NCBI GenBank assembly: GCA_034659895.1
Contig: JAYEIF010000172.1
Location: 1-10,930 of the forward strand
DNA length: 10,930 nucleotides
Direction: 5' to 3'
DNA from: B120-G9 sp034659895
Lineage (GTDB): Bacteria > Zixibacteria > MSB-5A5 > GN15 > FEB-12
This document shows, piece after piece, positions 1 through 6,650 of this stretch (its first letter is position 1; the number at the start of each line of letters is the position of its first letter). Under the pieces are notes generated by a model. That model was not told the origin of the DNA, searched no databases, and saw only the letters and a program-made list of their open reading frames with translations. Both the position numbers and the translations under genes were made by a program.

Positions 1-1
1 T

Positions 2-235
2 CAGACCGAGTTGCCGCGATTATTTTGGTCAGACAGAATGAGCCATCATCAGACAGCTGCAGTTGGTGTTGCCAATCGGTTGAGAGAGTCGTTGATATAT
101 TAAGAGAACCTACTGAATACAGAATATACCGAGCGTCGCTACTATGGCGGTATATGTTTTGACGCTCAGGAATCTCAACGTGGAATATGGTCAGAATTTG
201 GAGCATCGTCGTTCGTTATTCCTCGTTTTGAACTG
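2..235 (+). pseudogene. menF: 5' part of menF (isochorismate synthase), cut by window edge and by an in-frame TAA
   Basis: Base 2 onwards, in the same frame as the downstream menF ORF, reads LPRLFWSDR (codons from base 11) and then AAVGVAN (bases 56-76). This resembles the N-terminal half of MenF/EntC-type isochorismate synthases. A TAA stop at 101-103 interrupts the frame. After it, still in frame, bases 134-184 read RRYYGGICFDAQESQRG, followed by an FG..SFVIPRFEL segment, which is the usual family sequence just before the chorismate-binding core. No ATG, GTG or TTG lies in this frame between the stop and 236. Frame 1 is open across the stop and reads SVERVVDILREPTEYR (from base 76), a plausible spacer helix, so two compensating single-base indels are an alternative to a nonsense mutation. 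The true start is left of the window. Homology to menF is confident; whether the gene is broken is not. Confidence 0.7.
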
Positions 236-1183
236 GTGAAAAATCAGGAAGGAACAAACTTTGCCTGCAATTTGATTCCTGAATATGATTTTGATAATAT
301 AGATAATATCCTCCATCAACTTGAGAAACTCAATCCTGATATCGAACAGGATATAACTCCTTTACCGCAATTGCTGAATCGCATGGACAATCCCGATCAG
401 ACAGAGTGGAGAACAAAAATTCTGCAAGCGTTGGAGTATCTGCAGATTGGAGATTTGCAGAAAATAGTTCTTGCCCGCAAAACGGAACTTCGGTTCGACG
501 ACAAGCTCGATCCCGTCTCATTGTTGCAACATCTTGAAGCACCCGGATGTTTCCGTTTCTTATGGGAACCTCAGCCCGGTCGAGCATTTGTAAGTATTCC
601 TCCTGAAAGACTCTACAAACGTGAGGAACGTCGAATATCTTGCGAGGCGCTGGCAGGAACCAGACCACGCGGTCACACTGTGGATGAAGATAACCGTCTT
701 GGCCAAGAATTGCTGAACAGCGACAAGGAACGGCGGGAACATTTATTTGTTGCTGATACGATTCGCAAGGTTCTCTCAATGTTATGTCAGAAAATTGGTG
801 AAGGTGACGCTGTAACCATTATGAAATTGCGGGAACTTCAGCATTTGATGACAAGTTTTGACTGCGAACTTCGAGAAACGGTAAGCGATAGCGATGTCCT
901 CGCAAATCTTCATCCAACTCCGGCTGTTGCTGGTTATCCTGTCGATGAAGCCCGCAATCGAATTGCATCTATGGAGCCATTCGATAGAGGGTGGTATGCC
1001 GGTCCTGTCGGTTGGGTAAACAATGAAGGAGCGGAGTTTGCAGTAGCTATTCGTTCTGGTTTAGTTTATGATAACAAGCTCTACCTGTATTCCGGAGCCG
1101 GAATTGTTGACGGTTCTGACTGGCAATTGGAATGGGAAGAAATAGAAAACAAAATTACACAGTTTTTGCGTTTGTTCACTTGA
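236..1183 (+). CDS. menF: Isochorismate synthase MenF, chorismate-binding domain (N-terminus not included)
   Basis: Converts chorismate to isochorismate, the first committed step of menaquinone synthesis, in the cytosol with Mg2+. The 315 residues cover the whole chorismate-binding core. KIVLAR (K76) carries the likely general-base lysine and CEALAGT (E137) the likely general-acid glutamate. REH (E168) is a probable metal ligand. LQHL at 201-204, LHPTPAV at 225-231 and the C-terminal SGAGIVDGS...EWEEIE block, with glutamates at 299-302 for Mg2+, follow in the normal order. The GTG at 236 is only the first start codon after the upstream TAA; it falls inside conserved sequence, and homology continues upstream to base 2, so it is unlikely to be the natural start. 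Family members are usually over 400 residues. One base separates the stop from menD, which together with the pathway context argues for MenF over EntC or salicylate synthase. Activity depends on the reality of the upstream stop. Confidence 0.85.
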   Translation: MKNQEGTNFACNLIPEYDFDNIDNILHQLEKLNPDIEQDITPLPQLLNRMDNPDQTEWRTKILQALEYLQIGDLQKIVLARKTELRFDDKLDPVSLLQHLEAPGCFRFLWEPQPGRAFVSIPPERLYKREERRISCEALAGTRPRGHTVDEDNRLGQELLNSDKERREHLFVADTIRKVLSMLCQKIGEGDAVTIMKLRELQHLMTSFDCELRETVSDSDVLANLHPTPAVAGYPVDEARNRIASMEPFDRGWYAGPVGWVNNEGAEFAVAIRSGLVYDNKLYLYSGAGIVDGSDWQLEWEEIENKITQFLRLFT

Positions 1184-1184
1184 A

Positions 1185-2963
1185 ATGAAACTGAAGTATC
1201 CTCATATAAACTCCGTATGGGCTTCTCTCATAGTGGAAGAATTAGTGCGTTGCGGGGTAAATCAGTTTTTTATATCTCCCGGATCACGAAACACGCCTTT
1301 AACAGCCGCTGTGGCTCAGCATGATAAAACCAGCTCGATAGTGCATTTTGATGAGAGAGGAGCGTCCTTTGCCGCAACCGGCTATAGCAAAGCTACCGGC
1401 GAACCTTCAGCTCTCATTTGTACATCAGGAACAGCCGCCGCCAACTATTTCCCCGCTGTTGTTGAAGCTTCACAGGACATGGTCCCGTTGGTACTATTGA
1501 CTGCCGACCGACCTCCTGAATTGCGCGACACTGGTTCCAATCAGACTATTAATCAAGTGCGACTATACGGGGATTACGTTCGCTGGTTTTGCGATTTGCC
1601 ATGTCCGAGCAAAGAGATTGAGCCAACCTTTCCACTTACGACTATAGATAATGCGGTGTATCGTTCCATTCGCTCTCCGTCAGGTCCAGTGCATATCAAC
1701 TGTATGTTTCGTAAACCACTTGCACCAGTGGGAGAGAATGAGAATTTTTCAGATTATCTTTCAATGCTATCTGAATGGCTTGGTTCTAATCAACCATACA
1801 CAGGTTACCGAATACCAGAGCATAAATCAACAGGGCTTGATTTTGAAGACATTGTTAGGTGGATAAACAACACTAAGCGTGGTGTCGTAGTAGTTGGGTC
1901 GCTTCGCAATGATGCTGACCAACAAGCTGCGCTCAGATTGTCTCGGCGACTTGGCTGGCCGTTATTTCCGGATATTACATCTGGTCTTCGCACTGGCGCT
2001 GTCAACGACAGTTCTTTTGACATAACCGCTCACTATTTTGATATTATGTTAGCTGATGAGAACTTTGCTAATATTCATCAACCTGAGTCTGTAATTCATT
2101 TGGGGGGTAGAGTAACATCCAAACGTTTAACAACATGGCTGAAAAAATCTCATCCACGTTACTATCTAACCGTAGCAAACCACCCTTACAGACAGGATCC
2201 GGATCATCTCCTGACAGACCGTCTTGATAGCAGTGTGGCATCATTCGTAAAAGCAATCGAACCCCTGCTGCATAGTTCTGGAAATGCAACTGAGTGGATG
2301 GAAACACTCCTCCAGTCATCATCAATGGTTGGTAATGCTATCTCCTCTCAATTTGATGATAACGATAAACTTAATGAACCATCTGTAGCTCGCCTTATCT
2401 CTCAGCAAATCAACCCCGAAGCTTGTTTGTTTCTCGGCAACAGTATGCCTATTCGCGATATGGACACATTTGCGGACGTCTACGGGCCAACTGTTCCTGT
2501 CGGTTGCAATCGCGGGGCGAGCGGCATCGATGGAGGAGTAGCTTCAGCTTTCGGGTTCGCTTTAGGATTGAACAGAATGGCAACCCTATTGTTGGGCGAT
2601 CTGGCGCTACTGCACGATCTTAATTCCCTCAGCCTTCTGCAACGATTTGATAAACCAATGACCATCGTCGTAATTAACAATAATGGTGGAGGCATTTTTT
2701 CTTTCCTGCCAATTGCCCAACGAAATGATATGTTTGAAAATTTCTGGGGTACTCCGCACAATATGAACTTCGAGAGCATTGCTCAACAGTTCGGCCTTAA
2801 ATATGAGTGTCCTTCTACGCAAAACGATTTCCGACAAATATACAAAGCCTTGCAAACAGAGGAATCATCAACACTGATAGAAATCCAAACCAATCGAGAG
2901 GATAACGCTAAACTTCATAATGAATTCCTTCGCTCGATTACAGCCGAATTTGACAAAGGTTGA
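1185..2963 (+). CDS. menD: SEPHCHC synthase MenD (2-succinyl-5-enolpyruvyl-6-hydroxy-3-cyclohexene-1-carboxylate synthase)
   Basis: Thiamine-diphosphate enzyme that decarboxylates 2-oxoglutarate and adds the succinyl semialdehyde unit to isochorismate. At 592 residues it is close to the family norm (about 550-590). The N-terminal pyrimidine-binding domain shows SPGSRNTPL (31-39), FDERGA with the cofactor-activating glutamate E57, CTSGTAAANYFPAV (79-92) and LTADRPPELRDTGSNQ (105-120). The C-terminal domain shows GNSMPIRD (418-425), NRGASGIDG (442-450) and the ThDP/Mg signature from GDLALLHDLN (471-480) to NNNGGGIFS (498-506), all typical of MenD rather than acetolactate synthase. The ATG lies one base after the menF stop and no Shine-Dalgarno sequence precedes it, so translation probably depends on re-initiation by ribosomes leaving menF. 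That would make an authentic menF stop at 101 costly. No defects are seen in the reading frame. Confidence 0.96.
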   Translation: MKLKYPHINSVWASLIVEELVRCGVNQFFISPGSRNTPLTAAVAQHDKTSSIVHFDERGASFAATGYSKATGEPSALICTSGTAAANYFPAVVEASQDMVPLVLLTADRPPELRDTGSNQTINQVRLYGDYVRWFCDLPCPSKEIEPTFPLTTIDNAVYRSIRSPSGPVHINCMFRKPLAPVGENENFSDYLSMLSEWLGSNQPYTGYRIPEHKSTGLDFEDIVRWINNTKRGVVVVGSLRNDADQQAALRLSRRLGWPLFPDITSGLRTGAVNDSSFDITAHYFDIMLADENFANIHQPESVIHLGGRVTSKRLTTWLKKSHPRYYLTVANHPYRQDPDHLLTDRLDSSVASFVKAIEPLLHSSGNATEWMETLLQSSSMVGNAISSQFDDNDKLNEPSVARLISQQINPEACLFLGNSMPIRDMDTFADVYGPTVPVGCNRGASGIDGGVASAFGFALGLNRMATLLLGDLALLHDLNSLSLLQRFDKPMTIVVINNNGGGIFSFLPIAQRNDMFENFWGTPHNMNFESIAQQFGLKYECPSTQNDFRQIYKALQTEESSTLIEIQTNREDNAKLHNEFLRSITAEFDKG

Positions 2964-2969
2964 GAAAGC

Positions 2970-3770
2970 GTGGCTTCACCTTACAAGTTTCATTTTGCGA
3001 AGTTGGGAGACAAAGCCCTGCCGCCAACAGTTTTTCTACATGGCTTTACTGGTTGTTCCTGTGATTGGAGAAACATTGTAGCAGAATTGGCGAGCAACTT
3101 TTATTGTTTGATGCCTGACCTCCCCGGTCATGGGCAAACTGTAGTTGAAGGATCTGATGACAATTTTCTCATGGAGCACACAGCATCTGCTCTGATTGAG
3201 TGGCTCGACTCATTGGGAGTTAAACAATGCAGCCTTGCGGGTTATTCAATGGGCGGTCGTCTGGGGTTGTATTTAGTATTAAATTATCCGGATAGATTTG
3301 ACAAAGTTGTTCTGGAGTCATCCTCTGCCGGTATAAAAACAGAGAAAGAGCGTGCTGTTCGACGTGCTAATGATAAATCCATCGCAGAGAAGATAATAAC
3401 GCTCTCAATTAATGAGTTTATGCAAGAATGGTATAATCAACCACTGTTTGCCACTCTTCGGCAGCACCCAAAGCGGTTATCCGCTTTACTAAAAGACCGT
3501 AAATCAGTTGACAGGGAAGGTCTTGCAAAGTCATTGTGCATGATGGGAACTGGAATGCAGCCCTCGCTCTGGCGGCGGCTCAGTGAAGTTCAGCACGACA
3601 CGCTGTTGATTGTCGGAGAAAAGGATACTAAATTCTGTAAAATAGCTGAAGAAATGGCCGGTCTGATTCAGGGTGTGACAGTTGCTGTTGTTACCGAAGC
3701 CGGGCACAACGTTCATTTTGAAAAGCCGGATGAATTTACAGCTCTGGTCAAGCGGTTTCTGATTCAATAG
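2970..3770 (+). CDS. menH: SHCHC synthase MenH (alpha/beta hydrolase fold)
   Basis: Predicted to eliminate pyruvate from SEPHCHC, giving 2-succinyl-6-hydroxy-2,4-cyclohexadiene-1-carboxylate. The 266-residue protein is a single alpha/beta hydrolase domain. HGFTG (24-28) forms the oxyanion region, DLPGHG (50-55) follows strand 4, and GYSMGGR (91-97) carries the nucleophile S93 and an arginine in the position used for substrate binding in MenH. The acid is probably D219 in GEKDTKF and the base H246 in AGHNVHFEKP. Start is GTG, six bases after the menD stop, with only a weak purine run (GAGAAAG) ahead of it; no better start is near. By sequence alone it could be another small hydrolase, but its place between menD and menB makes MenH the strong choice. 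Confidence 0.9.
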   Translation: MASPYKFHFAKLGDKALPPTVFLHGFTGCSCDWRNIVAELASNFYCLMPDLPGHGQTVVEGSDDNFLMEHTASALIEWLDSLGVKQCSLAGYSMGGRLGLYLVLNYPDRFDKVVLESSSAGIKTEKERAVRRANDKSIAEKIITLSINEFMQEWYNQPLFATLRQHPKRLSALLKDRKSVDREGLAKSLCMMGTGMQPSLWRRLSEVQHDTLLIVGEKDTKFCKIAEEMAGLIQGVTVAVVTEAGHNVHFEKPDEFTALVKRFLIQ

Positions 3771-3784
3771 ACGAAAGGATTATC

Positions 3785-4606
3785 ATGGAAGATATCAAAT
3801 GGATAGAGGCTCAGAAGTTCAAGGATATTCTTTACCATAAAGCGGAAGGGATTGCCAAGATTACAATCAATCGTCCGCAAGTGCGAAATGCCTTCAGGCC
3901 ATTAACAGTTCAGGAAATGAGCAAAGCGCTTGCTGATGCTCGTGAAGATTCCAAAATTGGAGTAGTAATCCTAACTGGCAAAGGCGACAAGGCTTTCTGC
4001 TCCGGCGGAGACCAAAAGATACGAGGCGACTCCGGGTACACAGACGGCAAGGGAGTGAATCGCCTTAATGTTCTCGATTTCCAGCGTCAGATTCGTACTT
4101 GTCCAAAACCAATTATCGCTATGGTTGCCGGATACGCAATTGGCGGTGGGCATGTACTGCACATGATGTGTGATCTTACTATCGCCGCCGACAATGCTAT
4201 TTTTGGCCAGACCGGTCCGAAGGTCGGTTCGTTTGATGGTGGTTATGGAGCCAGCTATATGGCGCGAATTGTGGGACAGAAAAAAGCTCGGGAAATATGG
4301 TTTCTCTGTCGTCAATATAACGCCGAGCAAGCTCTGGATATGGGATTGATTAATACTGTCGTCCCGCTGGATAGACTGGAAGAGGAAACAATCAAGTGGT
4401 GCCGTGAGATATTGGCCAATTCGCCAATTGCGATTCGTTGTCTAAAAGCCGCTCTCAATGCCGACTGTGACGGACAAGCTGGCTTGCAGGAGTTAGCCGG
4501 CAATGCCACTATGATGTTCTACATGACTGAAGAAGGTCAGGAGGGACGCAATGCGTTCGTAGAAAAACGCAAACCGGATTTTTCTAAGTTTCCTCGACAG
4601 CCATAA
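3785..4606 (+). CDS. menB: 1,4-dihydroxy-2-naphthoyl-CoA synthase MenB
   Basis: Crotonase-fold enzyme that performs the Dieckmann-type ring closure of o-succinylbenzoyl-CoA to DHNA-CoA. The 273 residues match the family in full: CSGGDQKIRG (72-81) for CoA and oxyanion binding, AGYAIGGGH (115-123), GQTGPKVGSFDGGYG (141-155) with the catalytic aspartate D151, and a C-terminal FYMTEEGQEGRNAF (245-258) with a tyrosine reaching the neighbouring active site. The QTG triplet (142-144) has glycine where bicarbonate-dependent (type I) MenB has it, as in E. coli Gly156; type II enzymes carry an acidic side chain there. The ATG is preceded by AAAGGA (3774-3779) five bases upstream, one of the better ribosome binding sites in the block. 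It follows menH by 14 bases. Confidence 0.97.
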   Translation: MEDIKWIEAQKFKDILYHKAEGIAKITINRPQVRNAFRPLTVQEMSKALADAREDSKIGVVILTGKGDKAFCSGGDQKIRGDSGYTDGKGVNRLNVLDFQRQIRTCPKPIIAMVAGYAIGGGHVLHMMCDLTIAADNAIFGQTGPKVGSFDGGYGASYMARIVGQKKAREIWFLCRQYNAEQALDMGLINTVVPLDRLEEETIKWCREILANSPIAIRCLKAALNADCDGQAGLQELAGNATMMFYMTEEGQEGRNAFVEKRKPDFSKFPRQP

Positions 4607-4644
4607 TACACGAACGTTGCCGATATAGCTGACAGGAATTAATC

Positions 4645-4648
4645 GGAG
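4645..4648 (+). promoter_or_regulatory. Ribosome binding site deciding the TTG start of menA
   Basis: GGAG lies eight bases before the TTG at 4657. The next in-frame ATG is 30 codons further, inside the conserved first transmembrane region, so this site supports TTG as the true start. The 50-base gap between menB and menA (4607-4656) shows no hairpin with a T-run and no clear promoter, so transcription probably continues through it. Confidence 0.6.
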
Positions 4649-4656
4649 ATATTATT

Positions 4657-5541
4657 TTGCCTTCATCTTCATTTAAAACATGGATACTGGCTTCTCGGCC
4701 GCACACTCTGCCGGCAGCCGCTGCTCCTGTTATTATCGGTACCGCTATGGCTACTGAGGTAGGTGGATTTCATTTGCTCTCGTGTTTATCCGCTCTGGCA
4801 GGAGCTTTACTGATACAGATTGCTACAAACTTTGCCAATGACTATTACGATTTCAAGAAAGGCGCAGATGAAGGAGAACGGCTCGGCCCCACGAGAGCCA
4901 CTCAAGCTGGATTGATTAACCCACATTCTATGCGAACCGCTATGATTCTAACATTTACTCTCGCTATCATTATTGGAGTGTATCTTGTCTGGCGCGGAGG
5001 ATGGCCGATTGTAATTATTGGATTATCGTCGGTGCTTTTTGGTGTCATGTACACAGGCGGGCCGTACCCGCTTGGTTACAATGGCCTTGGAGAACTATTT
5101 GTATTAATCTATTTCGGCCCCGTGGCGGTTGGGGGAACATACTATGTCCAAACTCTTGATATCAACAGTGTTGTTCTTATCGCCGGTCTTTCTCCGGGGC
5201 TTTTCTCTGTCGCCATTCTCACTATCAACAACCTGCGCGACATTTCTAATGACCTCCGCACAGGCAAGCGAACGCTCGCTGTCAGGTTCGGGAAAACATT
5301 TGCTCGTTATGAATATCTCCTGACTTTGAAGATAGCAACGCTTGTTCCATTAGGGCTATGGTTTGTAACCGGCCAACATGCACTGGCAATAATTTCTATG
5401 GCAACTTTCATCGTAGCAATTCAACCATCAATGAAGGTATTCACTTTCAAAGACGGGTATGAATTGAATAAGGTGCTGGAGACTACAGGAAAATTGCTTC
5501 TTCTGTATAGCCTTCTGTTCTCCGTAGGGTGGTTGCTGTGA
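4657..5541 (+). CDS. menA: 1,4-dihydroxy-2-naphthoate polyprenyltransferase MenA (UbiA superfamily)
   Basis: Integral membrane enzyme that attaches the polyprenyl chain to DHNA with loss of the carboxylate, giving demethylmenaquinone. The 294 residues form about eight or nine hydrophobic helices. The first aspartate-rich motif is NDYYDFKKGAD (61-71, D62 and D65) and the second is NNLRDISNDLRTGKRTLAVR (191-210, D195 and D199); both bind Mg2+ and the prenyl diphosphate. The N-terminal SRPHTLPAAAAPV (13-25) and GPTRATQAGLI (77-87) are characteristic of MenA rather than UbiA or heme O synthase. It starts with TTG after a good GGAG site. Its last codons overlap the start of menC. It is the only membrane protein of the pathway here and sits between menB and menC rather than at the end of the operon. 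Confidence 0.95.
   Translation: MPSSSFKTWILASRPHTLPAAAAPVIIGTAMATEVGGFHLLSCLSALAGALLIQIATNFANDYYDFKKGADEGERLGPTRATQAGLINPHSMRTAMILTFTLAIIIGVYLVWRGGWPIVIIGLSSVLFGVMYTGGPYPLGYNGLGELFVLIYFGPVAVGGTYYVQTLDINSVVLIAGLSPGLFSVAILTINNLRDISNDLRTGKRTLAVRFGKTFARYEYLLTLKIATLVPLGLWFVTGQHALAIISMATFIVAIQPSMKVFTFKDGYELNKVLETTGKLLLLYSLLFSVGWLL
5526..5532 (+). promoter_or_regulatory. Ribosome binding site within menA that selects the menC start
   Basis: AGGGTGG, inside the last codons of menA, sits five bases before the GTG at 5538. A GTG at 5529 in the same frame would lie within this site and has no purine-rich tract upstream, so 5538 is the better start. The start at 5538 also makes the common GTGA overlap with the menA stop. 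Confidence 0.55.
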
Positions 5542-6650
5542 GGATTGAAGATCTTTCGATATTTACTTATGAGCTTCCGTTTCGCCGAACAATGCTATTC
5601 GACGGAAATGAGCTTGAGAGCCGCAAAGGATTGTTAATCCGTCTGACCACTGAAACCAGTATATCGGTATGGGGAGAGATAGCCCCATTGCCGGGTTTCA
5701 GCAGCGAAAGTCTAAACGACGCCACACAGCAACTCCGGATGTTAAAAACTAACTTAAATGGTGTAGATATACCTGATGCAGACAAGTTGTTACCCATAAG
5801 TGGAGCGTTTGATGCTTGGCTGCGTCCTTTCAAGCTCGCTCCGTCAGTGCGGTTTGGTGTTGAAACAGCTGTGCTTCGGTTGATTGCCAAACAAAAACAA
5901 ACTTCCCTGCGAACTCTACTTTCTCCAAAGGCTTCTGATGTGGTGGCTGTCTGTGCTTTGCTGGCAGGTACGGACGAACAGGTACTCGACAAAGCAAAGA
6001 AAATTAGAGCCAATGGTTTCAAGGCGGCCAAACTTAAAGTTGGGAGACAGAGTATTGAGAGGGATATTGCTCTCACACATGCTGTCCGAAAGAAAATTGG
6101 CAAACATATTGGCCTGAGACTCGATGCTAACCGAAGATGGGATATCGAGCAGGCGATTGCATTTATGCGTTCGGTGAAAGACTGCGATATTGAGTATATT
6201 GAAGAACCTGTTCGGGATTATCTCGATATCCTGCGGTTGTGTAACATGGCTCGAAGCCCAATACCAATAGCTCTCGATGAGAGTCTGAAAATACTGTCAC
6301 CATCGGCATTGACCCCTATACATGGGATTGTTTCAGTCATTCTCAAACCAACCTTGCTTGGGCTTGAACGAACAATACAGTTTGCCATGCAAGCTGATGA
6401 GCTTGGGATGAAAGCAACTGTGAGTTCATCGTTTGAGTCCGGACTCGGCGTAGTTGCGCTGGCTGAGATTGGAGCCGGTCTCAACAGAAACCGTGATATC
6501 GCCCTCGGACTGGATACTACCAATTCATTTACTTCTGATATTCTTTCGACACCATTGAATATCAAAAAGGGACAAATCGACCTTACTATAAAGCCAGCTA
6601 TTGATCCAGAGCCGCGACTTGATATTCTCGACGAGGTGAATGATGCCTGA
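5538..6650 (+). CDS. menC: o-Succinylbenzoate synthase MenC (enolase superfamily)
   Basis: Dehydrates SHCHC to o-succinylbenzoate. From this start it has 370 residues (373 if GTG 5529 is used). The N-terminal capping domain runs to about 120, followed by the TIM barrel. Catalytic groups in the expected order are the KxK pair K165/K167 in AAKLKVG, the metal ligands D196 in RLDANRRW, the glutamate of IEEP (222-223) and D247 in ALDES, and the second acid/base lysine K270 in VILKPTLLG. SSSFESGLG near the C-terminus is also typical. The start overlaps the menA stop as GTGA, preceded by AGGGTGG, suggesting translational coupling. Enolase-superfamily OSBS proteins can also act as N-succinylamino-acid racemases, but the surrounding men genes make OSBS the main role. 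Confidence 0.94.
   Translation: MRIEDLSIFTYELPFRRTMLFDGNELESRKGLLIRLTTETSISVWGEIAPLPGFSSESLNDATQQLRMLKTNLNGVDIPDADKLLPISGAFDAWLRPFKLAPSVRFGVETAVLRLIAKQKQTSLRTLLSPKASDVVAVCALLAGTDEQVLDKAKKIRANGFKAAKLKVGRQSIERDIALTHAVRKKIGKHIGLRLDANRRWDIEQAIAFMRSVKDCDIEYIEEPVRDYLDILRLCNMARSPIPIALDESLKILSPSALTPIHGIVSVILKPTLLGLERTIQFAMQADELGMKATVSSSFESGLGVVALAEIGAGLNRNRDIALGLDTTNSFTSDILSTPLNIKKGQIDLTIKPAIDPEPRLDILDEVNDA
6633..6636 (+). promoter_or_regulatory. Ribosome binding site for menE within the end of menC
   Basis: GAGG precedes two consecutive ATG codons at 6640 and 6643. The distance is three bases to the first and six to the second, so the second is better placed. The difference is one residue only. Confidence 0.4.

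Noticed and set aside
330..779. 149-residue open frame on the - strand inside menF
   Set aside because: Antisense shadow of the chorismate-binding domain; Cys- and Arg-rich composition with no domain signature.
5529..5537. Upstream GTG as the menC start
   Set aside because: It sits within the AGGGTGG ribosome binding site. GTG 5538 has correct spacing and forms a GTGA overlap with the menA stop.
5567..6103. 178-residue open frame on the - strand inside menC
   Set aside because: It lies wholly antisense to a well-supported menC, resembles no family I know, and is explained by codon bias of the + strand gene.
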